This document shows positions 42,901 to 51,543 of a stretch of DNA of 64,000 nt, one piece after another (positions within the stretch are counted from its first letter, which is position 1; the number at the start of each line of letters is the position of its first letter). The stretch is from positions 1-64,000 of the forward strand of contig CALDKB010000049.1 of assembly GCA_937899245.1 (NCBI GenBank). Reading direction: 5' to 3'. The DNA comes from an uncultured Bacteroidales bacterium. Its GTDB lineage: Bacteria > Bacteroidota > Bacteroidia > Bacteroidales > ML635J-15. The notes below the pieces were generated by a model. It did not search any database and was not told the origin of the DNA. It saw nothing but the letters and a program-made list of their open reading frames with translations. Position numbers and translations under genes: made by a program.

Positions 42901-44366
42901 TTGCGGTATGTGTATCCATTGAAGTCGAACCTGCGTATCTGTCCGTATATTCTGTTGCTAGTGGTTGCAGTAGAATCAACGTTGCCTTTAACCTTGGCAT
43001 TTAATGACACTAGTCCAAGGGTGTTGTCGGAGTCGATAATGTCGTGGAGGTTAAAGTTGGTTGCCGATACGCTACCTTCGTATTGCAGCGATTTGCTCTT
43101 CCAGTCGGGAAGCAGAGCAAGGTCGGTCTTGATGGTGCCCAGGTTTGTCGATACAAGACCGTAAGCAACCATGTCGTTAAGCATGCCGGAAAGGTTTCCG
43201 TTAAATGCAATGCGCTCAAGGTTCTTAAGTGCATTTGGCAATTGTACCGGCGATTTTGGCGACACTATTTTTAATATCCTGTTTATGTCGCTTTTGCTTG
43301 TCGTCATGTTTGATATGTTCCCAAAGACGATTGTCTGGTCGATGATTGGGAGCCCGTTGCATGACAGGTTGGCTTGCAGTTTTGTGTCGTTGCCCATTGA
43401 AATGCCGAAATTCTTGAACTTGAAGTCTTCGATTCTGCCGGAAAATATGCCGTGCACATGTATGCTGTCGGTTAGCTCTTTGTAGTCTTCGTTAAAATGC
43501 CCAATGTCGGCAACACAGAAAATCAAGGTGTCTATATTTACATTCACCTTGTCAATCTTTTCGGTTGGGGCGGAAAGGTATTTCTCGTCTTTGCCGTAAA
43601 TGCTTATGTCAGAGCAAACTAGTTCCGAATAGTTTGTCTTTACGATAAGGTCGTTTAGGTTTAGTCCTGTTTTGTAGTATTTTATCTTTGACGAAATCCT
43701 GTTTATTGTTAGTCCCGACTTTTCGTTTAGCGAGAAATCATCCAGAGTTACTGTGATGGTGTCCTTTAGGTACTTGAAGTCGCTTATGCTTGTGTTGAAG
43801 TCCTTTATGTCGATGTCGGAAATTTTAAATGTGCTGGCATTGTTGTCGGCACGCTTGTCGATGTATTTCAGATGGCCGTTTTCTACAGTTGTCTTTTTGC
43901 AAATAATGTTGATGTTAGTAGGTGTAGTATCGTCTGTTTCAAATTTTCTAAGAATGTAGTCGTAGTTTGCTGTTCCGTTTTCATCAACAATCACATTTAT
44001 TGCCGGATTTATTAATTTGACTTCCGATAGCATAAGGAAATTGTTGCGGAATGAAAAATCCTCGACATATGCCTTCATTTCTCTGGCAGCCACAAGCTGG
44101 TTTCCACATGAATCTTTCATTTCAACGTCGCCGAGGACTATCTGGTTCGGTATTTTTAGATATACATCGCCAACAGAAAGCTCTATATTATAAGTATCGG
44201 CAAAATAATCGATGCATTTTTCTGCAATCAAGCTTTGCAGATATGGTAGGTTGACGATAGCGACAATGATGGCTAAGTCCTTGATAATAAGCAAGAACAG
44301 TGTGAAAAAAAAACTCCTGAATTTATATTGTCGCAATTCGTTGCAGTTTAACAGTTTAATCTGCAA
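39900..44366 (-). CDS. tamB: TamB-like translocation/assembly module protein
   Basis: Very large protein (about 1488 aa) with one N-terminal membrane helix (about residues 15-42) and a long beta-rich body. It ends in the TamB/DUF490 domain, seen in the GGTITWSGNPYEGKLN, DLYLYGEIEISKGDYLF and LLYVLVLNQF segments. It probably bridges the periplasm to move lipids or aid outer-membrane protein assembly. The only start that keeps the helix is a TTG at 44366, overlapping a TATTTG promoter-like stretch. A run of nine A/T at about 44305-44313 sits near the N-terminus, so the true start is uncertain. Divergent from tsaD. Confidence 0.85.
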   Translation of the reverse strand: MQIKLLNCNELRQYKFRSFFFTLFLLIIKDLAIIVAIVNLPYLQSLIAEKCIDYFADTYNIELSVGDVYLKIPNQIVLGDVEMKDSCGNQLVAAREMKAYVEDFSFRNNFLMLSEVKLINPAINVIVDENGTANYDYILRKFETDDTTPTNINIICKKTTVENGHLKYIDKRADNNASTFKISDIDIKDFNTSISDFKYLKDTITVTLDDFSLNEKSGLTINRISSKIKYYKTGLNLNDLIVKTNYSELVCSDISIYGKDEKYLSAPTEKIDKVNVNIDTLIFCVADIGHFNEDYKELTDSIHVHGIFSGRIEDFKFKNFGISMGNDTKLQANLSCNGLPIIDQTIVFGNISNMTTSKSDINRILKIVSPKSPVQLPNALKNLERIAFNGNLSGMLNDMVAYGLVSTNLGTIKTDLALLPDWKSKSLQYEGSVSATNFNLHDIIDSDNTLGLVSLNAKVKGNVDSTATTSNRIYGQIRRFDFNGYTYRNALINGTLSNKHFDGSINVDDPNLQAEIIGKYIFGAKKQSVDFSCDVSANMKELNLVPKGTTDSKLEFVLGAELTGDIINRPNGYISLSQAKFNLNDKNIQINSLKLIGAEEDDNKHSITAESEFLDLKIYGDYKITEIATDIYGMIVNTVPALLGGKYEAEPSNNYLSYSFRIKKINEFIKFIDPEINVTGDIYTTNGYVFCDSKTLYGNIVVPKITKGNRTLEESNIELYSLNGITNFYYKTKSYHDNLHTFDNIQLAIGAENDSVGLNINWGGNDTSFNSGFFMLDTKFIAQDNDSAPRIEMNIHPAQFIFGQSVWQLGETNIVYDKEEIEIDDFWLSNANQSLNVKGYISNDPDKMLSFLVNNVDIGNLNVFTKSKGYEFGGILHGSGRIANLYEVPIFTANIGIDDLTVNQENLGKLNISSKWENSNKAFVVTGTNKYIELKGSYLTETDSLDASVMLKNFKLDVLEKYLNNYEISGIKGDASGILDITGSIKAPQLKGNISLKQTELVYDYLKLKAITEDKLYIENDRFYFDNFKVKDDNGNLGVINGGIYHDNFKDFKFDLNVNLDDYKVMNTKQSDNNLFFGTIYATGGMAFEGVPGNFSVYAAVTTEQGSKFVLPMEDNYQAQNINYLTFVTPEYQENEAELIQSTKSSTKYSIKLDVDITPSTEVQIVFDSKAGDRIKANGEGLLKVEYNSDEDLYLYGEIEISKGDYLFTLENIINKRFTITPGGTITWSGNPYEGKLNIDAVYSANVSLKELMREEYDTTDTYNTKTNVECHMHLNGNLLSPEIQFSINIPNANDKIKTKLASLTQDEINKQLLYVLVLNQFYDQNAEILNQTGTTTNAVGVTTTEMLSNQLSNWISKIVKDVDVGFKYTPGTEVSGREIEVALSTQVFNERLLINGNLGISDKRYNNENLVGDVEVQWKLNKKGTIRLRGFSRKNTDLESEYGPYTTGAGIFYTEEFDTWKEVGEKIWNGITFKKAREKRKAKAAKE

Positions 44367-44405
44367 ATATCTTAAAAATTATTAATCTCTTAATTTAAAG
44401 AATTG

Positions 44406-44413
44406 TAAATTTG
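44406..44413 (+). promoter_or_regulatory. -7 box (TAAATTTG) for tsaD
   Basis: TAAATTTG lies 14 nt upstream of the tsaD GTG start. An AAGGAAG purine run lies between. Confidence 0.6.
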
Positions 44414-44427
44414 CAAAAAAAAAGGAA

Positions 44428-45450
44428 GTGAAAATATTAGGTATAGAATCATCGTGTGACGATACTTCTGCAGCAGTTGTTTGTGACGGAAAATTGTTGT
44501 CGAATGTTATAAATTCGCAGGCGATTCATCAGAAATACGGAGGCGTCGTTCCTGAACTTGCCAGCAGGGCACATCAGCAAAATATTGTTTTAGTAGTGAA
44601 GGAGGCGATCGAGCGAGCAGGAATTACAACCGGCGACCTTGATGCAATAGCGTTTACAAAAGGACCGGGACTGCTTGGATCATTGCTTGTCGGGGCGTCG
44701 TTCGCAAAAGGTTTGTCGGCTTCGCTTGGCATTCCGCTTGTGGGCGTAAATCATCTGCATGGTCATATCCTTGCTCATTTCCTTCGCGAAAAAGATGATG
44801 AAACACCTCTGCCAGAGTTCCCGTTCTTATGCCTCTTGGTTTCCGGTGGCCATTCTCAAATTGTGGTTGTCAACGACTATCTTGATTTTAAGATTATCGG
44901 AAAAACTATTGACGATGCCGCAGGCGAGGCCTTTGACAAATGTGCAAAGGTTATGGGCTTGCCGTATCCCGGCGGCCCTGTGATCGACAGGTTGTCGAAA
45001 ATAGGCGATGAGAATAGATTTAAATTTTCAAAGCCATCAATTCCAGGTTTCGATTACAGCTTTAGCGGATTGAAGACTTCGTTCCTCTATACCGTTCGTG
45101 ATGAAATGGCTTTGGATTCGGATTTTATCACAAAGAATGTTAACGACCTTGCAGCGTCGCTGCAAAAGACAATTATTGATATTCTGTTTAATAAACTGGA
45201 AAAGGCAGTTCGCCAAACTGGAATCAGGCGAGTAGCCATTTCGGGTGGCGTTTCTGCAAATTCGGGACTGCGAAATCGTCTTGTGCAAGTCGCCGAGCAG
45301 AAAAAATGGGAGGTTTACATACCCAAGATTAGCTACACTACCGATAATGCTGCAATGATTGCTCTGGTGGGTTATTACATGTATCTTAGGGGCAAAACAG
45401 CAGACTTGTCTATGATTCCAAAGGCAAGGATAGATTTCATGGAAATATAG
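44428..45450 (+). CDS. tsaD: tRNA N6-adenosine threonylcarbamoyltransferase TsaD
   Basis: Transfers threonylcarbamoyl to A37 of tRNAs reading ANN codons (t6A). GIESSCDDTS at the start, the metal-binding HLHGH motif around residue 108, VSGGHSQ and GGPVID are diagnostic. Length 340 aa is normal. The start codon is GTG, supported by the promoter spacing and the conserved N-terminus. TsaC, which makes the threonylcarbamoyl-AMP substrate, is encoded at 62208-62768. Confidence 0.96.
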   Translation: MKILGIESSCDDTSAAVVCDGKLLSNVINSQAIHQKYGGVVPELASRAHQQNIVLVVKEAIERAGITTGDLDAIAFTKGPGLLGSLLVGASFAKGLSASLGIPLVGVNHLHGHILAHFLREKDDETPLPEFPFLCLLVSGGHSQIVVVNDYLDFKIIGKTIDDAAGEAFDKCAKVMGLPYPGGPVIDRLSKIGDENRFKFSKPSIPGFDYSFSGLKTSFLYTVRDEMALDSDFITKNVNDLAASLQKTIIDILFNKLEKAVRQTGIRRVAISGGVSANSGLRNRLVQVAEQKKWEVYIPKISYTTDNAAMIALVGYYMYLRGKTADLSMIPKARIDFMEI

Positions 45451-45463
45451 TTTAACAAAATTT

Positions 45464-45488
45464 TAATTCTGCGAATTATATTTTTTTG
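45464..45488 (+). terminator. Putative terminator after tsaD
   Basis: TAATTC-TGC-GAATTA, a 6-bp stem, is followed by TATTTTTTT. It is AT-rich, so only moderately convincing. Confidence 0.55.
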
Positions 45489-45531
45489 TTCTTTTGGTTT
45501 GCTGTTTGTTACAGTGATGTATAGTTAAAAT

Positions 45532-45539
45532 TATTTTTG
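45532..45539 (+). promoter_or_regulatory. -7 box (TATTTTTG) for the DUF1573 pair
   Basis: TATTTTTG lies 21 nt upstream of the ATG at 45561. A TTTG at 45505-45508 may be the -33 element (spacing slightly long). Confidence 0.6.
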
Positions 45540-45560
45540 AATTTATAAAAAATTAAAGCT

Positions 45561-45968
45561 ATGAGAAGATTCGTTTTACTGACATTGGCGATTGCGTTTT
45601 CGAGCGTTATGATGGCGCAACAATCTGGTCCGGCAATTTCATGGGCCAAGACTCTTCATGATTTTGGAACTTTTAAGGAAGAAGCAGGTGTACAAACTGC
45701 TATATTCGAATTTACAAATACAGGTGACGAACCATTGTTCCTTACCAATGTAAAGGCATCTTGCGGTTGTACTGCAACAGATTATACAAAAGAGCCAATT
45801 CAACCAGGAGCAAAAGGTTATGTTAAGGCTTCTTATAACCCAAAAAACAGACCTGGAAAGTTTACAAAACAAATTACAGTTACAACAAACGAATTCCAGC
45901 CAACATCTATTGTTAGAATAATGGGTGAAGTTATTCCTGCACCAAGGCCGGAAGAAACAAAAGAATAA
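45561..45968 (+). CDS. DUF1573 protein, single domain, exported
   Basis: Protein of 135 aa with a signal peptide ending in MMAQ and one DUF1573 Ig-like domain. The family signature is the HDFG strand, EFTNTGDEPL, and NVKASCGCT, a CGC motif close to the metal- or disulfide-forming cysteines of this family. Highly similar to the first domain of the next gene, so the two arose by tandem duplication. Periplasmic or outer-membrane location expected; function unknown. Confidence 0.88.
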   Translation: MRRFVLLTLAIAFSSVMMAQQSGPAISWAKTLHDFGTFKEEAGVQTAIFEFTNTGDEPLFLTNVKASCGCTATDYTKEPIQPGAKGYVKASYNPKNRPGKFTKQITVTTNEFQPTSIVRIMGEVIPAPRPEETKE

Positions 45969-45984
45969 ATAAATTACTGCTATT

Positions 45985-47100
45985 ATGAAAAGAATGTTTT
46001 TGGCACTGATATGTGTCGTAATGTCTGTGGCTGTATTCGCACAGACAAAAAAACCGGATATCTCGTGGGAAAAGACTGCTCACAATTTCGGTCAGTTCAA
46101 AGAAGAGGCTGGTTTGCAAACAGCTGTCTTCGAATTTACTAATGTAGGCCAGGAACCTCTTTACCTGACTAATGTAAAGGCATCTTGCGGCTGTACTGCA
46201 ACCGAATATTCTAAGGAGCCGATTGCTCAAGGTCAGAAAGGTTATGTAAAAGCTTCTTACAATCCGCAGAATCGTCCTGGAAAGTTTAACAAGACTATCA
46301 CTGTTACAAGTAATTGTGAAACTCCAACAACAATCTTGACAATTTCGGGCGAGGTCATCCCAAGGGAAAAGGGCGTTGAGGATTACTATCCAAAGGATTT
46401 CAATGGCTTGAGATTAAGAACTTCTCACATTGCTCTTAATAACGTGTACAACACTAAGGTCGTTACTGATACTGTTGGCGTTGTAAATGTTACAGACGCA
46501 CCGATGAAGGTTACTTTCCAGAATGTTCCAAAGCATATTAGAGTTTGGATGGAACCAGCTCAGCTTGCAGGAAAGAAGCCAGGTGAAAAGATGGGCCAGA
46601 CTGGTGTTATCCATGTTTCGTATGACGCTACACAGAAAAACGATTGGGGATTCCTTCAGGATCGCGTTACTGTCGTTGTAAACGATAGCGTTAGCAATAA
46701 GAACAAGCTTACTGTAAGTGCAACTATTGTTGAAGATTTCTCTCATTTGACTCCAGAAGAGTTGGCTAACGCACCAAAAATAGTGTTCTCACAGACCGAA
46801 TATGATTTTGGAACCATCAAGCAGGGCGATAGGGTAACTTACGAATATAAGTTCAAGAACGAAGGTAAGTCTGATTTGATTATTCGTAAGGTAAAGGCAA
46901 CATGCGGATGTACTGTTCCTAATCCGGAAAAAATGGTCATTAAGCCTGGTGAAGAAAGCTTCATAAAGGCCACTTTCAATTCTTCGGGAAAGAAGGGTCA
47001 CCAAAGCAAGCCGATAACCATTACAACTAATGATCCTAATAATTCAAGCGCGATATTAAAGATTGTCGGTAATGTTGAAGAACAAAAGCCGGTCGAATAA
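45985..47100 (+). CDS. DUF1573 protein, two-domain, exported
   Basis: Protein of 371 aa with a signal peptide (AVFAQ cleavage) and DUF1573 domains at about residues 23-128 and 265-365, each with the (K)A(S/T)CGCT motif. The region between is a divergent Ig-like domain lacking the CGC cysteines. Shares long identical runs (for example FKEEAGxQTA and NVKASCGCTAT) with the upstream gene, 16 nt away. Transcript ends at the terminator at 47128. Confidence 0.88.
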   Translation: MKRMFLALICVVMSVAVFAQTKKPDISWEKTAHNFGQFKEEAGLQTAVFEFTNVGQEPLYLTNVKASCGCTATEYSKEPIAQGQKGYVKASYNPQNRPGKFNKTITVTSNCETPTTILTISGEVIPREKGVEDYYPKDFNGLRLRTSHIALNNVYNTKVVTDTVGVVNVTDAPMKVTFQNVPKHIRVWMEPAQLAGKKPGEKMGQTGVIHVSYDATQKNDWGFLQDRVTVVVNDSVSNKNKLTVSATIVEDFSHLTPEELANAPKIVFSQTEYDFGTIKQGDRVTYEYKFKNEGKSDLIIRKVKATCGCTVPNPEKMVIKPGEESFIKATFNSSGKKGHQSKPITITTNDPNNSSAILKIVGNVEEQKPVE

Positions 47101-47127
47101 ATAACGATAAACAGATAGCTAAACAAT

Positions 47128-47160
47128 AAAAGTGGTTAATGTATTTTAACCACTTTTTTT
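47128..47160 (+). terminator. Intrinsic terminator after the DUF1573 genes
   Basis: A perfect 12-bp stem (AAAAGTGGTTAA/TTAACCACTTTT) with a 6-nt loop and following T residues. Confidence 0.9.
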
Positions 47161-47186
47161 ATTATCTTTCGCAAAATTTTTTGAGT

Positions 47187-50177
47187 ATGAAACAAGTTTT
47201 GGTATCCTTGCTGGCAATATTTCTGTCATGTCAGTTTTCTTTTTCGCAAAATTTTGATTATGAAAGAAATACGGTGATTGTAAAAATAAGACAGGACGCG
47301 GAAAATACATTTTTTAAGTCTAAGGAAGTCGAGAATCTTTATGGTATTTATGGCAATTTTACTGTAAGAAAGGAGTTTCCAGATGCAATTCGCCCCGAAA
47401 AGGAATTCAATAGGTATGGTCAGCCAACAACCGATATCTCTACAATTTACAGATTCGTTTTTGAGAATGATGTCTATGTGTGGAGCATTATAGGCCGATT
47501 GCAAAAGATTAAGGATGTAGTGTATGCCGAACCTTTATATAAAGTTTCTCTTCTCGACGTTCCAAACGACCCTTTGGCATTGCCCGAAAATGCAAATGCT
47601 GATGGAGCCTACCAGTATTGGACTCGAAATGTACGTTCCTATGAAGCATGGGACATAACAAAGGGCGATACGGCAATAATCATTGGAATCTCCGATACTG
47701 GCACAAGTTTGAATCATCCTGATCTGGCGGATAACATAAAGATAAATTACGACGATCCGGTTGATGGCATCGACAATGATAATGATGGTTATGTTGATAA
47801 TTATAAGGGATGGAATTTCGCATTAGGCAACAATAATGCTCAGGTGCCACACGATTGCAGTGATAACAATCATGGCGCATACGTTTCTGGTATTGCCGAC
47901 GCTGTAACTAATAATGGTATTGGCGTGTCGGGCGCTGGTTACAATTGCAAGTTTGTGCCATTGCGTATTATGAACGACGCGGGCGTGCTTGTTAATGTGT
48001 ATCAGTCTATCGTCTATGCTGCAAATCATCGTTTCAATGTCGTAAATTGCAGTTGGGGTTCAACGTCGTATCAGCAAATGGGACAGGATGTTGTTGATTA
48101 TGCTGTCAACAACTATGATTTGCTAATCGTAGCCGCAGCCGGTAACGAAGGCGTTGAGGGAAAGTTTTATCCGGCTTCCTTTGAAAATGTCCTTTCGGTT
48201 GCTGCAACTGATATTAACGATGCCAAGTGGAACAACTCTTCTTATTCTACTACCGTTGACGTGTCTGCACCTGGTGCAATGTTTGTGTCGACAAGTGAAA
48301 ATGGCTATGCAACAATGTGGGGCGGAACTTCGTTTGCAAGTCCAATAGTTGCCGGAAGCGCAGGCATACTCCGTTCTTATTTCCCAGACCTTAACTCATT
48401 GCAGATAGCCGAAATTATACGAATATCTGCCGATAATATCGATACGTTGAACTATTTAGTCCCCGATTCGATTACTGTTGTAGATAGCACTTTCGTCGAA
48501 TATTACGATAGCATTCACGTCGACAGCGTATGGAATGAGAACTTGTCGTCGTACGATAGTATTGCTGTCGACAGTGTTTGGAATGATGAACTTGGCGTCT
48601 ATGAATATGATACCGTTCATAATGAAGTTTTTGTCGGCGGTTATGAATACGATACGGCTCATTACGAGGTTTATTTCGGACAGTATGTCTACGACACAAC
48701 TTATGTTGACGCATCGTATCGAGTATATTTTAACGAAAGTTATGCAGGAATGCTTGGTGGTGGTCGTCTCAATTTGTTAAATGCCTTGACTTTAAGCGAC
48801 GAAAACAGATATTCAACCTTAATGCACAATGCTCATTTTGACAGGCATGATGATGTTATGGATATAACTGGCGTTGTGACAAACTATTTGAATGCAAGGT
48901 CGAACCTGAGAATTTCGCTTTCAACCGAATCTCAATATGTTAGTTTCGAGAATTCGGAAATCAATTTGCCAGATATGTCAAGCATGCAAAATGACAGTTC
49001 TTGTTTTATACGCCTGCTTGTAGCGGAAGACGCGCCAAAGGAATTGACGATTAAGATAATATTGAAATTTGAATCCGACGAATTTGAGAATGAACAGTAT
49101 CTTGATGTGATGGTAAATGGAGGTTATGTGGACGTAAATTCCGGCAGCCTGAATTTGACGGTTGCTGGTAACGGCCGGCTTGGATATACTGATGTTAACT
49201 CAGAAATAGGGCATGGGTTTTATCTTGACGACTACTACGAACTTTTCTACGATTGCGGTATAATTGCAGGTATCTCTGGTTCCGAAATTTACAGTTCGGT
49301 ACGTCAGGTTTCGGATTTTTCTGTCGTCGAATATCCGCATCTGGTTGACGATACCTTGCCTGGTGTTCATGCTGTAGCAAAGATGTCTGATATGCTTGAT
49401 TTCAATTCGAAGAATATTGAGATTTCACTTGATGTTTACGCAGATGATGATAATTACATCATTGCCGATTACAGTTTGGTAAATAAGGGTTTGGAAAATA
49501 TAGAAAACTATTATTTCGGACTGTTTGCCGATTGGGATTTGTATGAGCCGGCAGAGAATATGACCGTTTACGACGAGGCAGGAAAGTTCCTTTACTGTAG
49601 GTATCAAGGTGCATTGTCATTGTATGCGGGACTAAAACTCTTGAGCACTCAGCATGCGATAGATTATTCAATGCCAAACAGGGCAGGCGGCGATGGCGCT
49701 ATTGACATTTCTGATGGCTTTTCGGATTTGGAGAAATTCTATATGATATCAAATAGGTCGGTATCGGACGCTGTGTATGATATGGTTCAGTATTCGGGTG
49801 CCGGTCCGTTTGATATTGCAGCCGGTGATACGGTTGTAGTAGGATTGGCATTGTTTGCAGCGACTTCTTATGATGAGATGTGTGATGCTGTAAATGCCGC
49901 AAGGGAAAAATATTCGTACATCCATGGGGAAGAGGAAGATGGTCTTGTCGAATATTCGTCTAGTAGCATTTCTGTTTTCCCGAATCCAGCAACCGACAAA
50001 TTGAGGATTTTGGGTGCAGACGATGATGCAAGTGTTTTGATTTACAATTCGTTGGGCGAATGCGTTTACCGTGGAACACAAACAGAAATAGCTATTGAAA
50101 GTTACAAGCCGGGGATGTATTTTGTTGAGGTTGTTGCTGGCGAAAACGTCAGAAGCATCAAGTTTATCAAGATGTAA
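47187..50177 (+). CDS. Secreted subtilisin-like serine protease (S8) with T9SS sorting domain
   Basis: Protease of about 996 aa. A signal peptide (KQVLVSLLAIFLSCQFSFS) and a pro-region (~25-125) precede the S8 domain. The catalytic triad is complete: D170 (SDTGTS), H229 (NNHGAY) and S382 (GTSFASP). Residues ~425-517 form an odd Tyr/Asp/Val-rich insertion with repeated YDSI-VDSVWN and YEYDT units, after which the S8 domain finishes with GGGRLNLLNA. A large beta-rich region and a type A T9SS sorting domain (VFPNPATDK to the end) follow, so it is exported by T9SS. I chose the ATG at 47187 because the longer frame starts inside the terminator. Confidence 0.9.
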   Translation: MKQVLVSLLAIFLSCQFSFSQNFDYERNTVIVKIRQDAENTFFKSKEVENLYGIYGNFTVRKEFPDAIRPEKEFNRYGQPTTDISTIYRFVFENDVYVWSIIGRLQKIKDVVYAEPLYKVSLLDVPNDPLALPENANADGAYQYWTRNVRSYEAWDITKGDTAIIIGISDTGTSLNHPDLADNIKINYDDPVDGIDNDNDGYVDNYKGWNFALGNNNAQVPHDCSDNNHGAYVSGIADAVTNNGIGVSGAGYNCKFVPLRIMNDAGVLVNVYQSIVYAANHRFNVVNCSWGSTSYQQMGQDVVDYAVNNYDLLIVAAAGNEGVEGKFYPASFENVLSVAATDINDAKWNNSSYSTTVDVSAPGAMFVSTSENGYATMWGGTSFASPIVAGSAGILRSYFPDLNSLQIAEIIRISADNIDTLNYLVPDSITVVDSTFVEYYDSIHVDSVWNENLSSYDSIAVDSVWNDELGVYEYDTVHNEVFVGGYEYDTAHYEVYFGQYVYDTTYVDASYRVYFNESYAGMLGGGRLNLLNALTLSDENRYSTLMHNAHFDRHDDVMDITGVVTNYLNARSNLRISLSTESQYVSFENSEINLPDMSSMQNDSSCFIRLLVAEDAPKELTIKIILKFESDEFENEQYLDVMVNGGYVDVNSGSLNLTVAGNGRLGYTDVNSEIGHGFYLDDYYELFYDCGIIAGISGSEIYSSVRQVSDFSVVEYPHLVDDTLPGVHAVAKMSDMLDFNSKNIEISLDVYADDDNYIIADYSLVNKGLENIENYYFGLFADWDLYEPAENMTVYDEAGKFLYCRYQGALSLYAGLKLLSTQHAIDYSMPNRAGGDGAIDISDGFSDLEKFYMISNRSVSDAVYDMVQYSGAGPFDIAAGDTVVVGLALFAATSYDEMCDAVNAAREKYSYIHGEEEDGLVEYSSSSISVFPNPATDKLRILGADDDASVLIYNSLGECVYRGTQTEIAIESYKPGMYFVEVVAGENVRSIKFIKM

Positions 50178-50181
50178 GCGT

Positions 50182-50862
50182 CTATTTTTGCTTGTTTTCG
50201 TAAATCTTTATAAGGCCTTCGGCGTTTCTTGCGCTAAGCATAAGCCATTGCTTTAGGAGTTCTTCGCGCTCGTTGGCTTTTAGGTGCCAGTCGATGTCGG
50301 AAGCTCTCAATTGAGTTGTAAGTTCATATAGGCAAAGTGCGGCGGATACTGATATGTTGAAGCTTTCGGTAAAACCGAACATTGGAATTCTTACGAATTC
50401 ATCGGCGTTATCCAAGACAATGTTGGAGAGTCCTGGTTTCTCCGAGCCGAAGAACAAGGCAATTTTCCCCTTTGATAAATCCAAATCCTTTAGAAGAATG
50501 TCGTTGGTATGAGGTGTAGTCGCAACAATTCTATATCCTTCGGAACGCAATGCGTTTATGGCCTCAAGTGTGTTGTTTTCCCTTTGATTGTACCTTCTGA
50601 TACTTAACCATTGGGAAGAGCCCATTGCGACATCTTTGTTTTCCATGTAGCTGTATTTATTTTCAATAAAATTGACATTTTGTATGCCAAAGCAGTCGCA
50701 ACTTCTAAGAACGGCCGATGCGTTATGGGTTTGGAATAAATCTTCGAGTGCGATGGCAATGTAGTTTGTACGTTCGTCAAGCACTCTGTTCAGAGTTGTG
50801 AGTCTTTCCGGTGTGACGTAAGTGGAAAGTAAGTCAATAATTTGCCTTGTGTTCATTAGCAT
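50182..50862 (-). CDS. trmH: TrmH/SpoU-family tRNA 2'-O-methyltransferase
   Basis: SPOUT RNA methyltransferase of about 226 aa, closest to TrmH (Gm18 of tRNA). The three SpoU motifs are visible: NASAVLRSCDCFGI (motif 1), ALFFGSEKPGLS (motif 2) and RIPMFGFTESFNISVSAAL (motif 3). Start at the ATG at 50862, or at the ATG two codons later. It converges on the protease gene with only 4 nt between the stops. Confidence 0.9.
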   Translation of the reverse strand: MLMNTRQIIDLLSTYVTPERLTTLNRVLDERTNYIAIALEDLFQTHNASAVLRSCDCFGIQNVNFIENKYSYMENKDVAMGSSQWLSIRRYNQRENNTLEAINALRSEGYRIVATTPHTNDILLKDLDLSKGKIALFFGSEKPGLSNIVLDNADEFVRIPMFGFTESFNISVSAALCLYELTTQLRASDIDWHLKANEREELLKQWLMLSARNAEGLIKIYENKQK

Positions 50863-50880
50863 GTATTATATATAAAAGCA

Positions 50881-50904
50881 AAAAGGGAACGCAAGTTCCC
50901 TTTT
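50881..50904 (-). terminator. Intrinsic terminator after the HU gene
   Basis: A perfect 10-bp stem (AAAAGGGAAC/GTTCCCTTTT) with a GCAA loop; the A-run at its left end gives T residues on the minus strand. It separates HU from trmH. Confidence 0.85.
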
Positions 50905-50926
50905 TTTTCTTTTGCAAAAGTATCTA

Positions 50927-51208
50927 TTACTTCTTGTTAACAGACTTTTTCAAAGTGCTACCAGCTGAGAATCTAACAACGTTAGTTGCCGGGATTTTAA
51001 TGATTTGTTTTGGATCCTTTGGATTGTGACCTTTTCTTGCTGCTCTCTTAGAAGTGCGGAAAGAACCAAAACCGATTAATGATAAAGAATCTCCCTTCTT
51101 AAGGCATTCCTGTGTTGTTGCCATGAAAGCGTCCAATGCTTTTCTAGCGTCTGCTTTTGTCAAGCCAGCTTTTTCAGCCATCTTGTCAATCAATTCTACT
51201 TTGTTCAT
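50927..51208 (-). CDS. hup: HU-family DNA-binding protein
   Basis: Nucleoid protein of 93 aa, dimeric and DNA-bending. NKVELIDKMAEKAGLTKADA, the GFGSF turn, and the arm region RKGHNPKDPKQIIKIPA with the intercalating Pro are all present. It has its own promoter (minus strand 51253-51260) and terminator. Divergent from gyrA. Confidence 0.95.
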   Translation of the reverse strand: MNKVELIDKMAEKAGLTKADARKALDAFMATTQECLKKGDSLSLIGFGSFRTSKRAARKGHNPKDPKQIIKIPATNVVRFSAGSTLKKSVNKK

Positions 51209-51543
51209 CTTAAAAATTGTTTTGTTGATACTAATTGTGATTTATTTTTCTGCAAAAATATTAAATGACTATAAATGAGCAAACGATAAAAGAAAAAAAA
51301 ACAAAATTGTTGATATCTTGTTAGAAATTGTTAATAACCTAAGCTGGCATTTGGTCTTTGTGCTTGCTTCAAAGATAGTTATACGTGTTTTTGCCCGATT
51401 AAATTTATAAACAAAATTTGTTAAAAAATAGGTGTGCTCGATGACGGGTAAATCGGTAAAAAAAACACTATATTAGCAACTTATTATTGGTAAATTATAA
51501 GTAATTGATTGTTAAACGATTATAATTAAAATTTTAAATAGAA
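51209..51543. promoter_or_regulatory. Divergent promoter region HU/gyrA
   Basis: A minus-strand TATTTTTG (51253-51260) lies 44 nt upstream of the HU gene. A plus-strand TATATTAG (51472-51479), a one-base deviation from TAnnTTTG, lies 64 nt upstream of gyrA. The remaining AT-rich DNA shows no gene. Confidence 0.55.

Noticed and set aside
50914..50921. Minus-strand TACTTTTG as a trmH promoter
   Set aside because: It lies upstream of the HU terminator hairpin, so transcription from it would meet the terminator before trmH.
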